A DNA stretch of 46,223 bases from Oscillospiraceae bacterium (GTDB lineage Bacteria; Bacillota; Clostridia; Oscillospirales; Oscillospiraceae): assembly GCA_022800755.1 (NCBI GenBank), contig JAAWQX010000016.1:1-46223 (forward strand), written 5' to 3'. Under the pieces are notes generated by a model that was not told the origin of the DNA, made no database searches, and saw nothing but the letters and a program-made list of their open reading frames with translations. Every line of letters starts with the position of its first letter. The stretch's first letter is position 1. The position numbers and the translations under genes are program-made. This document shows positions 32,783 through 41,034 of this stretch, one piece after another.

Positions 32783-34627
32783 ATGCCAGAGATCAACATA
32801 CTCTCCCCCCATGTGGCGGACCTCATCGCCGCCGGCGAGGTAGTGGACCGCCCGGCCTCCGTGGTGAAAGAACTGATGGAAAACGCCTTTGACGCGGGGG
32901 CGCGCACCGTCACCGTGGAGATCCGCTCCGGCGGCATTACATACATCCGCGTCACGGACGACGGCAAGGGCATGGCCCCGGAGGATGCCGGCGTCGCGTT
33001 TTTGCGCCATGCCACCAGCAAATTGCACGACGAACGAGGCTTGGAGAGCATCGGCACTTTCGGCTTCCGGGGCGAGGCGCTGGCGGCCATCTCCGCGGTC
33101 AGCCGCATTGAAATGACCACCCGGCAAAAAGGCGCCCCTACCGGCGTGCGCATGACCCTCACCGCAGGGGACATCCAGGAAATGTACGAGACCGGCTGCC
33201 CGGAGGGCACCACCATGATCGTGCGGGACCTGTTTTACAACACCCCCGCCCGCCTGAAATTTCTGAAAAGTGACCGGGCGGAGGGAACCGCCTGCGTCCA
33301 GGCGGCGCTGAAGTGCGCCCTGGGCCGGCCGGAAATCTCCGTGCGATGCATCAAGGACGGGAAAGAAGAGTTTTTCTCCCCCGGCGACGGGAAATTGGAT
33401 TCCTGTGTGTACCATCTGTTGGGCCGGGACGCGATGCAGTCCCTGCTGCCCTGCCGGTCCGAACCGGGGGAAATCCAGATACAGGGCTTCATCGTCTCGC
33501 CGGAAGCGGGGCGGGGGAACCGGAGCAACCAGTATTTCTTCGTCAACGGACGTGCCATCAAGTCCCAGATTTTGCAGTCGGCCCTGGAAATGGCCTACCG
33601 CAACCGCCTGCTCACCGGGCGGTACCCCACCTGCGTATTATATATCGACATCGCTTTCGGCGCGGTGGATGTGAACGTCCACCCCACCAAAGCGGAAGTA
33701 AAGTTTTCCCAGGAGAAAAAGGTCTTTGACGCGGTGTATTACGCGTGCATGTCCGCTTTGGGGCAGGAGGACCGTCTTTCCGGGCAGCCCATCTCCCCAC
33801 CCCCGGCGGCGCCAACGCCCCAGCCGAAGCCGTCTATCTACGATCCCCCTGCGCCGGTCCCCGTACCGCCTGCGGCGGAACCGCCCCGGACCCTCGACCC
33901 GGCCCCCAAGCCCGTCGCCTATGATGACGACCTGCCCCTGCCGTCCACGTTCCTCCGGGACCCCGTCGAGGACCCTCCCGCCTGGACGCCCACTCCTCCC
34001 GCGCCCCCGGCGTCGGAGCCTGTCCCGGAACCGGAAGTCCTGTCGGAAGCCCGGACCGAACCGTTTCGGGTGGCAGGCGAGGTCCTGGCGACCTATATCA
34101 TCGTGGAGCACGGGGACAAAATGACCCTCATCGACAAGCACGCCGCCCACGAGCGGATGCACTTTGACCGCCTGTGCGCCCAGACCGCCCAGGCTCCGTC
34201 CCAGACCCTGCTGGCCCCGGAACTGCTGAAGTTGAACAGAGAGGATTTTGACCTGGTCCAGTCTCACGAAGCGGACTTTTCCTGCCTGGGCTACGAGCTG
34301 GAGCCATACGGCGACAACACCCTGCTTCTCCGCGCCGTCCCCGCCGGTCTGGACGCGGGCGAGGCCCGGGCCTGCATCGAAGAAGTGTGCGACACCCTGC
34401 GCACCGGCCGGAGCCTGACCTACCAGCAGGCAAAGCAGGAGATTTTAAAAACCGTTGCCTGCAAAGCGGCCATCAAAGCCGGGAAGCGTTCGGAGCCGGA
34501 GGAACTGCGCGCTGTCGCGGAAAAGGTGCTCAGCGGGGAAGTGAAATACTGCCCCCACGGCCGCCCGGTCTCGGTGACCTATACGAAATATGAGTTAGAC
34601 AAACTATTTGACCGCGTGGTCAACTGA
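32783..34627 (+). CDS. mutL: DNA mismatch repair protein MutL
   Basis: 614 residues. The N-terminal GHKL ATPase has ELMENAFDAGA, DDGKGM and GFRGEAL. A long Pro-rich linker (about 340-420) follows, then a C-terminal dimerisation/endonuclease domain with DKHAAHERM, a variant of the DQHAxxE endonuclease motif, plus ACKAAIKAG and CPHGRP. It connects MutS to downstream repair and nicks DNA. The final Glu of the canonical DQHA(X)2E(X)4E is Asp here. AGGAA precedes the ATG. rmlA follows 12 bases later. Confidence 0.96.
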   Translation: MPEINILSPHVADLIAAGEVVDRPASVVKELMENAFDAGARTVTVEIRSGGITYIRVTDDGKGMAPEDAGVAFLRHATSKLHDERGLESIGTFGFRGEALAAISAVSRIEMTTRQKGAPTGVRMTLTAGDIQEMYETGCPEGTTMIVRDLFYNTPARLKFLKSDRAEGTACVQAALKCALGRPEISVRCIKDGKEEFFSPGDGKLDSCVYHLLGRDAMQSLLPCRSEPGEIQIQGFIVSPEAGRGNRSNQYFFVNGRAIKSQILQSALEMAYRNRLLTGRYPTCVLYIDIAFGAVDVNVHPTKAEVKFSQEKKVFDAVYYACMSALGQEDRLSGQPISPPPAAPTPQPKPSIYDPPAPVPVPPAAEPPRTLDPAPKPVAYDDDLPLPSTFLRDPVEDPPAWTPTPPAPPASEPVPEPEVLSEARTEPFRVAGEVLATYIIVEHGDKMTLIDKHAAHERMHFDRLCAQTAQAPSQTLLAPELLKLNREDFDLVQSHEADFSCLGYELEPYGDNTLLLRAVPAGLDAGEARACIEEVCDTLRTGRSLTYQQAKQEILKTVACKAAIKAGKRSEPEELRAVAEKVLSGEVKYCPHGRPVSVTYTKYELDKLFDRVVN

Positions 34628-34639
34628 AAGGAACTGCCT

Positions 34640-35503
34640 ATGAAAGGAATCGTCCTGGCCGGCGGCAAAGGCACCCGGCTGTACCCCATCACAAAACCCT
34701 GCTATAAACCGCTCCTGCCGGTGTATGACAAACCCATGATCTACTACCCCATCGCCACGCTGATGATGGCGGGCATTCGGGAGATCCTCATCATCACGCC
34801 GCCGGATGGCACCGCCCCATTCCGCCAGCTTTTAGGCGACGGCAGCGCGCTGGGCGTGCGGTTTTCCTACAAGGAACAGACCGTCCAGCGGGGCATCGCG
34901 GACGCGTTCCTGGTGGGTGAGGAATTCATCGGGGACGACAGCATATGCCTGGTCTTGGGAGACAACATTTTCGACGGCCCGGGCTTTGAAATCGACCTGG
35001 GCAAGGCCGTGGAGACCGCTAACGGCGCCACGGTCTTCGGCTACTACGTGGAGGACCCACGGCCCTTCGGCGTGGTGGAGATCGATGCCCACGGCAAGGC
35101 CGTTTCCATTGAGGAAAAGCCCTCGGACCCCAAAAGTCACTACATCATCCCCGGCTTGTACTTTTACGACAACCGGGTGGTGCAGATCGCCAAGACGGTA
35201 CAGCCCTCCGCCCGGGGAGAACTGGAGATCACCTCGGTGAACAACGCCTATCTGAAGCTGGGCGAGCTGTCCGTCATCAAGCTGGGCACCCGGTTTTGCT
35301 GGTACGACACCGGCACCGCGGAAAGTATGTTCCAGGCGTCGGAAGCCGTGCGGGACATTCAGCACAAACAGCACCGGCTGGTGGGCTGTCTGGAAGCCAT
35401 CGCCTACCGCAAGGGCTTCATTGACCGCGTGCAGCTTCTGGAAACGGCGGAGAGCCTGAAAATGACAGAATACGGCCGGGCGCTGCTGCGTCTGGCGGAA
35501 TAA
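34640..35503 (+). CDS. rmlA: Glucose-1-phosphate thymidylyltransferase
   Basis: 287 residues with the nucleotidyltransferase signature GGKGTRLYP and PVYDKPMIYYPIATLM, plus the RmlA block KEQTVQRGIADAFLVGEEFI. It makes dTDP-glucose, the first step to dTDP-rhamnose. rmlB, rmlC and rmlD are not in the window, so this is an isolated copy. Its ribosome site overlaps the mutL end, suggesting read-through. Confidence 0.94.
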   Translation: MKGIVLAGGKGTRLYPITKPCYKPLLPVYDKPMIYYPIATLMMAGIREILIITPPDGTAPFRQLLGDGSALGVRFSYKEQTVQRGIADAFLVGEEFIGDDSICLVLGDNIFDGPGFEIDLGKAVETANGATVFGYYVEDPRPFGVVEIDAHGKAVSIEEKPSDPKSHYIIPGLYFYDNRVVQIAKTVQPSARGELEITSVNNAYLKLGELSVIKLGTRFCWYDTGTAESMFQASEAVRDIQHKQHRLVGCLEAIAYRKGFIDRVQLLETAESLKMTEYGRALLRLAE

Positions 35504-35531
35504 CAGAGAAAAAACGAAAGTGGGAACGATT

Positions 35532-36959
35532 ATGAGCCGGTTCCGGCAAACCTTGGCGGCCGTTTTGACCGCCGCAATCTTGCTGACCCTATCCCCGGCA
35601 GTGGCCGCCTGGGATAACGACACCCGCTCGGCGGATGTGGTCTCCGCCGCCCTGGGCGAGGTGGGCTATACCGAAGAAGACAACGAATTTTCCAAATACG
35701 GCCAGTGGTACGGCTATCCCCACAGCTATTGGTGCGCCATGTTCGTATCCTGGGCGGGGAATGAAGCGGGCGTGCCGTCAAGTATCCTGCCCCGTGGCCC
35801 CTACTGCTCCGCCATCGTGAACACTTTTTCCCACATGGGCCGGTTTCAGGACAGCGCCGCCCGGGGCGGGGAGTATACCCCGGTACAAGGCGACCTCATC
35901 TTCTATTACGCCCCGGATTCCAAGCCCGAGGGCAACACCCTGGCGGTGCATATGGGCATCGTACTGTATGTGGAGGCCGGACAAGTCTTCACCGTGGAGG
36001 GCAACACGCTCACCTGCCGATTGGACCTGCCGGAGCTCACCGGGGACTACGACGAGAGCCTGGACCCGCCCGACTATGTGACGGTGAACAACTACCCCCT
36101 CACCGCCCGGCACATCCTGGGCTACGGCATACCGGACTACGCCGACCGCGCCCCGCTGGAACTGACGGGTTTCGTGGACCTGGGCAATCACAAAGACCAG
36201 GCAAAAGCCTTTTCCGCTCTGGCGGAAGCGGGCATCCTCCCCGGCACCAGCAGTCATACCTGCTCCCCCCGGCAAGGCCTGCCCCGGGGCGCGTTTGTCC
36301 GGGCGCTGATGACCCTGTACGGGCTGAACGGCTTCCCGGAGGACACCCCCGCGTTTTCAGACGTTCCGGCAGAACACCCGTACTTTAACGCGCTCATGAC
36401 CGCCCGCTCCCTGGGCATTTTCTCCGGCAGCGGAGACAACACCGCCGCCCCGGACCGGTACATCACAGGTCCCGACGCCCAGGCGCTCATTTCCCGGACC
36501 CTGCAAGTCCTAGGCCTGCCGGATCTAAAGTTCACCTTCACCCCCGGCGACCGCATCATTTTCGGTGACTACACCATCCGCGCCGACCTCGCGGCGGCGC
36601 TGTACGCCCTGCTCAGCGGCCTTGGCACCCCCACGCCCTATCCCGGTACCCTGCGCCAAGGCGAACAGCCGTTGGATTGGGCCGCGCTCACCATGAACGG
36701 CACGACTTACGTACCGCTGGACGCGATGCAAGCCACGTACCCCCAACTGGAAGCCATCCTGCCGGATGCGCCCAGTCTCATCCCCGGCACCGTCCGGGTC
36801 CTGCCCGGCACCCTGCCCCTGACCGCCAACAACGCTACCACGCAGGTCCCTGCCTTTGACCAGGACGGCGCATGGTACGTCGCCCTGCGCCCCACGGCAG
36901 AACTGCTGGACCTGGAGCTGACCTGGGACCAGCCCACCGGGGCTATTGTACTAAACTGA
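35532..36959 (+). CDS. Secreted CHAP-domain protein with a copper-amine-oxidase-like C-terminus
   Basis: 475 residues. A signal peptide (about 1-26, ending AVAA) precedes a CHAP amidase/peptidase domain with catalytic Cys in YWCAMFVSW and His in AVHMGIVLYV. An S-layer-homology-like repeat region follows at about 215-350 (FVDLGNHKDQAKAFSALAEAGIL and a similar block). The C-terminus resembles the copper amine oxidase N-terminal domain (TYVPLDAMQATYPQL ... WYVALRPTAELLDL). Likely a cell-wall-bound peptidoglycan hydrolase. ATG 35532 is preferred over a GTG four codons earlier; its ribosome site is weak. A bidirectional terminator follows. Confidence 0.8.
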   Translation: MSRFRQTLAAVLTAAILLTLSPAVAAWDNDTRSADVVSAALGEVGYTEEDNEFSKYGQWYGYPHSYWCAMFVSWAGNEAGVPSSILPRGPYCSAIVNTFSHMGRFQDSAARGGEYTPVQGDLIFYYAPDSKPEGNTLAVHMGIVLYVEAGQVFTVEGNTLTCRLDLPELTGDYDESLDPPDYVTVNNYPLTARHILGYGIPDYADRAPLELTGFVDLGNHKDQAKAFSALAEAGILPGTSSHTCSPRQGLPRGAFVRALMTLYGLNGFPEDTPAFSDVPAEHPYFNALMTARSLGIFSGSGDNTAAPDRYITGPDAQALISRTLQVLGLPDLKFTFTPGDRIIFGDYTIRADLAAALYALLSGLGTPTPYPGTLRQGEQPLDWAALTMNGTTYVPLDAMQATYPQLEAILPDAPSLIPGTVRVLPGTLPLTANNATTQVPAFDQDGAWYVALRPTAELLDLELTWDQPTGAIVLN

Positions 36960-36966
36960 CCAAATA

Positions 36967-37000
36967 AACAGGGCCTTACCAATGGTAAGGCCCTGTTTTT
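36967..37000. terminator. Bidirectional terminator
   Basis: AACAGGGCCTTACC / GGTAAGGCCCTGTT with a 3-base loop and T-rich flanks on both strands, between convergent genes. Confidence 0.9.
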
Positions 37001-37002
37001 AT

Positions 37003-37539
37003 TCATTTCCCCAGCACATCTCGCCGGATATAATCAAACACAGCGTCCTCGCCCTCGTCCTTGAGCATCCGCAGCAAGGTCTCCAGCAGCGCGCCGGACT
37101 CCGGATGGATCATGGTGTGCGCCTTGCCGTCCATAAAATACTCATAGGGCCGGCCGAAATCAAATTTCTTCCCCTGATAGACCCGGGCGGCGGCATAGCG
37201 GTCGCAGAACATCTCCACCACGTACTTTTCCGGCATTTTCATGCCCGTCATCCCAAATCCGCCCTCGGGCAAGGGTCCGTAGTCGATCCAGTATTCCAAA
37301 TGGTGCTTATTGCGCCCCTTGTGGTGCAGCCACGCGGCGCTGTACCCCTTTTCCCGGCGCTCAATATCGTTGGGGCTGCGGTCGCCCTGGAAATACCGCG
37401 CGCCCACCCGGAACTCCGCCGGACTGTACTTCGACAGGTCATGGGTCAAGCCCTGCCAATAAAGGCCCGCCTTAAAGCAGTATTTCATCACCAAAAAGCG
37501 GTGTTTTGTGATGGTTTTGAAATGTTTGACAGCTTTCAC
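37003..37539 (-). CDS. DUF5662-like protein
   Basis: 178 residues, hydrophilic, rich in His. LTHDLSKYSPAEF and WLHHKGRNKHHLEYW resemble the DUF5662 family, which may hold an HD-type metal site (His-Asp plus His pairs). I see no substrate. Last gene of the leftward operon, 12 bases after azlD, ending at a bidirectional terminator. Confidence 0.7.
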   Translation of the reverse strand: MKAVKHFKTITKHRFLVMKYCFKAGLYWQGLTHDLSKYSPAEFRVGARYFQGDRSPNDIERREKGYSAAWLHHKGRNKHHLEYWIDYGPLPEGGFGMTGMKMPEKYVVEMFCDRYAAARVYQGKKFDFGRPYEYFMDGKAHTMIHPESGALLETLLRMLKDEGEDAVFDYIRRDVLGK

Positions 37540-37551
37540 AGGCCCTCTCCC

Positions 37552-37878
37552 TCAAAAAACGAATTGTACCAGAAGCATATAGCACACCGTCCCCCCGGCG
37601 ATGGACAGCAGCATCTGCCGCTTCCAAAGATGCAGCGCCACGGTCACGGCAATGCCGATGGCCTCCGGCACGCCGTGGGGCGGAAGCGCCACGCTCACAT
37701 TTCGCAGGCAGTACACCACCAGCATCCCGAACACGGCACAGGGCAGTGCCCGGCCCAGATATTGTACATACTTCGGCGTCGGCTTTTTGGGCGAGAACAG
37801 CAAAAACGGCAAAAACCGCGTGGCCATGGTCCCCAGGGCGCACAGCCCGATGGTAATGAATTGCTGTGCCAGCGTCAT
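37552..37878 (-). CDS. azlD: AzlD family branched-chain amino acid exporter subunit
   Basis: 108 residues, about four membrane spans, starting [28 protein letters not shown]. AzlD is the small partner of AzlC. Its ATG overlaps the azlC stop by 4 bases (ATGA). A longer upstream frame is just the azlC coding region in another frame. Confidence 0.88.
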   Translation of the reverse strand: MTLAQQFITIGLCALGTMATRFLPFLLFSPKKPTPKYVQYLGRALPCAVFGMLVVYCLRNVSVALPPHGVPEAIGIAVTVALHLWKRQMLLSIAGGTVCYMLLVQFVF

Positions 37879-38600
37879 CCCAGGCCACCCGCTTTCTCGA
37901 TCGGCCCCCGAAATACGGTCAGCAGACACAAAATGCACGTCATCGTCGGGATCATAAAGGAATCCGCGCCGAACGCCAGCAGGCATACCGCCGACGCCGC
38001 CACGCCGATGATACCCGTATAATGCTTCTTTTCCTTGAGCCACTGGTCCAGGAAGATCACCACGAACATGGCTGTCATCACGAACTCCAGCCCGTTCAAA
38101 TCAAAAGAAATGACCGACCCCAGCACCGCGCCCACGGCGGTGCCGCACACCCAATAAAGCTGATTGAGCAGGGTCACGAAAAACATGAACCAGCCCTTGT
38201 CCACGCCCTCCGGGATCTCCGCGGAGCAGTTGATGGAAAAGGATTCGTCGCACATGCCATAAATGAGGTAGACCTTTTTCCATCCCGTTCCCTTGTATTT
38301 TTCCAGCATGGCGATGCCGTAAAACAGATGCCGCGCCTGGATCATCAGCGCCATAATGAGGGTCTGTGCCGGGGCAAAGATCCCCAGCAGCATCTCCACC
38401 GCCACGAATTCCAGGCTTCCGCCAAAGATGACCACCGCCATCAGGATGGGATACCAGAAATCAAAGCCCGCCGCGGTCGCGTACAGGCCGTAGGAAATCC
38501 CCAGAAATAAAAATCCCGCCAAAATGGGAATGGTGTGGGGAAACGCCGCCGAGAAAGCCCGGCGGCGGATACTCTTCTGTGTTTCAGTTTCCGTTTGCAT
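37875..38600 (-). CDS. azlC: AzlC family branched-chain amino acid exporter subunit
   Basis: A 241-residue membrane protein with about seven spans. [21 protein letters not shown] and [32 protein letters not shown] are family hallmarks. AzlCD exports branched-chain amino acids or analogues. AGGAG precedes the ATG. It lies 3 bases after the CPCC gene stop, in the middle of an operon with redox-type small proteins. Confidence 0.9.
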   Translation of the reverse strand: MQTETETQKSIRRRAFSAAFPHTIPILAGFLFLGISYGLYATAAGFDFWYPILMAVVIFGGSLEFVAVEMLLGIFAPAQTLIMALMIQARHLFYGIAMLEKYKGTGWKKVYLIYGMCDESFSINCSAEIPEGVDKGWFMFFVTLLNQLYWVCGTAVGAVLGSVISFDLNGLEFVMTAMFVVIFLDQWLKEKKHYTGIIGVAASAVCLLAFGADSFMIPTMTCILCLLTVFRGPIEKAGGLG

Positions 38601-38603
38601 CGC

Positions 38604-38945
38604 TTAAGTCTCCTGTGGTTTCTCGTAAGGATACGGCGCGCGGCAGTATTGCCGCAGCCGCGCCTGCGCCGCCCCATAGCGCCTGTAATTTTCCCGGCAC
38701 TGATTCAGCGTCAGCCCGTGATTCTGGTCGCTGGGTTCGTCGTCGGACTGGATGAAGCAATCCATCTCCCAAAAGCACACCGGACAGATGTGCGCTGTAA
38801 ACTGCCCGCCCTCCGGGATGGTCACATACCCGCAGCAGGGGCAGGGCAGCTCGCCTTTCGGTTCCGGCGCCGGTTCCCGCTCCGGCACTTCGCCGGTGAT
38901 ATTGTTCGCCGCCGTGGGGAAGTATAGAAATTTTGGTTCTTTCAT
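38604..38945 (-). CDS. Cysteine-rich CPCC domain protein
   Basis: 113 residues. CPCCGYVTI and ICPVCFWEMD form a likely zinc-binding double CxxC motif of the Cys-rich CPCC family, followed by a short helical tail. Function unknown; the metal site suggests binding or folding rather than catalysis. ATG 38945 overlaps the monooxygenase stop by 4 bases. Confidence 0.78.
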   Translation of the reverse strand: MKEPKFLYFPTAANNITGEVPEREPAPEPKGELPCPCCGYVTIPEGGQFTAHICPVCFWEMDCFIQSDDEPSDQNHGLTLNQCRENYRRYGAAQARLRQYCRAPYPYEKPQET

Positions 38946-39232
38946 GCGTCCACAAATCGCTCCACCCGCAACCGCAGGCCGTATTTTTCCCGCAGTGCGG
39001 CAATTTGCGCCATCATCGGGGACTTGTGATGCGCGTCCAGCGCCGCCTGGTCCCGCCATCGGTCAATGAGCAGTACCGTTTCCGGGTCCTCCAAGGGGAA
39101 GAAATATTCATACCGCTCATTCCCGGCTTCGGCCCGCACCGCCGCCACTACGCCGGAAGCGACCATTTCCTCAGCAAATCGCCGGGCGCTTCCGTTGGCC
39201 CCGGTGTAGTACAAATTGACGGTCAGGCTCAT
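38942..39232 (-). CDS. Putative quinol monooxygenase (antibiotic biosynthesis monooxygenase fold)
   Basis: 96 residues, the length of YgiN-like ABM-fold dimers. EDPETVLLIDRWRDQAALDAHHKSP is typical of the family. Such proteins act on quinols or as heme/aromatic-handling enzymes. Overlaps both neighbours by 4 bases, so it is translationally coupled to them. Confidence 0.85.
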   Translation of the reverse strand: MSLTVNLYYTGANGSARRFAEEMVASGVVAAVRAEAGNERYEYFFPLEDPETVLLIDRWRDQAALDAHHKSPMMAQIAALREKYGLRLRVERFVDA

Positions 39233-39627
39233 GACAGCACCTTAAAAAACTCGATTTCCTCCCCCACTGGCCCGATGCAAAATGCGATATGCAGCCCATA
39301 GGGCGGCACAGACGGCACCGTGCAGTCATGAGGTTCCTCGGTGATCTGATACCCCGCGGCCCGCACCGTCTCCACACAACCCGCCACATCGTCAGTCAGC
39401 AGCGCGAAATGGCGCACCGCGCCTTGGGGAAGCCGTTCCTCGCCGTCGGCAAAAATCTCAATAATCCCGCTGCCGGTATCCAGCATCACCCCGGCATACT
39501 CGCCCTTGCCCCAAGCCCGGGCCACAGGCAGCCCTAAAACATCCTGGTAAAACCCGACGGTTTTCTCAAATTCCTCCGCCCCGCAGCATTTCAGCGCGAT
39601 GTGGTGGATACCCTTAACCAAACTCAT
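39229..39627 (-). CDS. VOC family (glyoxalase/bleomycin-resistance fold) protein
   Basis: 132 residues with the paired beta-alpha-beta-beta-beta layout: IHHIALKCCGAEEFEKTVGFYQDVLGL, then HFALLTDDVAGCVETVRAAG. Metal-ligand residues seem present (H, E). Members remove reactive aldehydes or bind drugs; the substrate is unknown. Overlaps the reductase and monooxygenase genes by 4 bases each. Confidence 0.85.
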   Translation of the reverse strand: MSLVKGIHHIALKCCGAEEFEKTVGFYQDVLGLPVARAWGKGEYAGVMLDTGSGIIEIFADGEERLPQGAVRHFALLTDDVAGCVETVRAAGYQITEEPHDCTVPSVPPYGLHIAFCIGPVGEEIEFFKVLS

Positions 39628-40298
39628 TTTGCGTCCCTCTCTTTTAAAAATTTCGCCTTGGAGACAATTTTCCGTCCCATTTCCGCCGCGGCCTCGCAGT
39701 CCAGCGGGAACTGCACCCGGTGATGCTCCGCTTTTTCCTCCGGGGAGAACATCGACGACTCGTACTGGGCATAGTCAGCGAATTGCAGGGTATTATGTAC
39801 GAATAAAATTTGCGGGCGCTGGCGCAGGGTGTGGATGATGCTGTTGTGGAACACCAGCAGGTTATTTTCCAGCCCCATTTTATCCCACTCCGGCTTGGAC
39901 ATATTCATATCGTAGATCATCCCCCAGGGCAGCGTCTTGGGGAACACTGTGGGGATCTCATTGCTGTAAATGGAGTTGGAATACAAAAACCGCTCCAAAA
40001 ACGCCAGCAGATTGGACGACATCCCACCGTAATAGATAGGAGACCCCAAGATCAGCCCGTCGCACTCCTTGATTGCTTCCAGCACCGGAGACAGGTCGTC
40101 CCGCATGGCGCAGATGCCGTGGGGGTTTTTCTTATCCTTGCAGTAAAAGCAGCTTGCGCAGCCCCGGTAATTCAGCGGCCGCAGATGGATCAGTTCTGTT
40201 TCCGCGCCGCCCTCCGCTGCGCCCCGCAGGGCATGGGAGAGCAGTTCAGCGGTATTTCCGTTGATACGTGAGCTTCCGTTGATGGCGATGATTTTCAT
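39624..40298 (-). CDS. Flavodoxin-fold NAD(P)H-dependent oxidoreductase
   Basis: 224 residues. The start MKIIAINGSSRINGNTAELL carries the FMN-phosphate loop, and GSPIYYGGMSSNLLAFLERF the second FMN-binding block. A Cys pair (CASCFYCKDKK) suggests a nearby iron-sulfur or disulfide function, as in iron-sulfur flavoproteins. ATG 40298 has GGGAGG before it; longer frames are not supported. First gene of the operon. Confidence 0.87.
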   Translation of the reverse strand: MKIIAINGSSRINGNTAELLSHALRGAAEGGAETELIHLRPLNYRGCASCFYCKDKKNPHGICAMRDDLSPVLEAIKECDGLILGSPIYYGGMSSNLLAFLERFLYSNSIYSNEIPTVFPKTLPWGMIYDMNMSKPEWDKMGLENNLLVFHNSIIHTLRQRPQILFVHNTLQFADYAQYESSMFSPEEKAEHHRVQFPLDCEAAAEMGRKIVSKAKFLKERDAK

Positions 40299-40351
40299 AT
40301 AGGTCCCTCCCTGTAAAAAATACCCCCGCGCCCGGGTCCGTTGATACACGT

Positions 40352-40380
40352 ATTGTACCTGTTTTTCCCCCAAAACGCAA
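40352..40380 (-). promoter_or_regulatory. Promoter of the flavodoxin-VOC-Azl operon
   Basis: On the minus strand TTGCGT (40375-40380), 17 bases, TACAAT (40352-40357). Confidence 0.5.
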
Positions 40381-40424
40381 GAGGCAACCCATTCCCCAGT
40401 CGTCAAAACCAAACGGCCCGGGCC

Positions 40425-40949
40425 TTACGACGCCCTACTGAACAACGCGCGCAGCTCCTCCGCGGATTCCCGCATCCCCCGCCGGAACCATACCTCGATC
40501 CAGCCATACAAGCTGAACGCGGCAAAGGCCGAAGCATACGCCGCCACCGCCTCTTGCTGCGGGTCAAACCCGCACAGGTCCAAGATCACATCTTTCAGTA
40601 AATAGACCTGCCCCCGCTCATTGAGCAGGCTGTAAAACGCCCGGTGCGCTTCAAAGTGGGAAAACACCCGCAAAATCAGTTCCTCCAACGGCAGTCCTTC
40701 TTCCCACCGGTCCATCCACCCATGAAACAATTCCCCGATATAGGCCTTTAAAATATCCTCTTTGCACGCGAAATTGCGGTAAAAGGATGTCCGCCCCACC
40801 CCGGCCCCGTCGCACAATTCGCTGACGGAGATGTCCTCAAGGGGCTTTTTCTCCGGCAGCGACAGCAGGGCGTCGGTCAACCGCCCAGTTACATAGGCGT
40901 TTCGCCCCTCGTTGCTCATCGGTGATACATTTTTCGGCTTTTGTTCCAT
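40425..40949 (-). CDS. TetR family transcriptional regulator
   Basis: 174 residues with an N-terminal TetR helix-turn-helix (about 26-70: LTDALLSLPEKKPLEDISVSELCDGAGVGRTSFYRNFACKEDILKAY) and a helical ligand-binding C-terminus. AGGAGG precedes ATG 40949. It is divergent from an alpha/beta hydrolase, and both promoters share a palindrome (40979-41004), so it most likely represses both. Effector unknown. Confidence 0.9.
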   Translation of the reverse strand: MEQKPKNVSPMSNEGRNAYVTGRLTDALLSLPEKKPLEDISVSELCDGAGVGRTSFYRNFACKEDILKAYIGELFHGWMDRWEEGLPLEELILRVFSHFEAHRAFYSLLNERGQVYLLKDVILDLCGFDPQQEAVAAYASAFAAFSLYGWIEVWFRRGMRESAEELRALFSRAS

Positions 40950-40963
40950 TTTCCCGCCTCCTC

Positions 40964-40992
40964 TTGACGGTCATATCTTTCGCTGTTACATT
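40964..40992 (+). promoter_or_regulatory. Promoter of the alpha/beta hydrolase gene
   Basis: TTGACG (40964-40969), 17 bases, TACATT (40987-40992). The -10 lies within the shared palindrome. Confidence 0.6.
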
Positions 40993-41004
40993 CGTAACAG
41001 CGAA
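40979..41004. promoter_or_regulatory. Shared TetR-type operator
   Basis: TTCGCTGTTAC-attc-GTAACAGCGAA, perfect 11-bp arms. It covers the -10 elements of both divergent promoters, which run towards each other's starts across it, so one bound repressor would shut both. Confidence 0.7.
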
Positions 41005-41019
41005 GCAAACATTTGTCAA
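40991..41019 (-). promoter_or_regulatory. Promoter of the tetR gene
   Basis: On the minus strand TTGACA (41014-41019), 17 bases, TACGAA (40991-40996). The -10 is weaker but also lies in the palindrome. Confidence 0.5.
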
Positions 41020-41034
41020 GAGAGGACGAACTAC

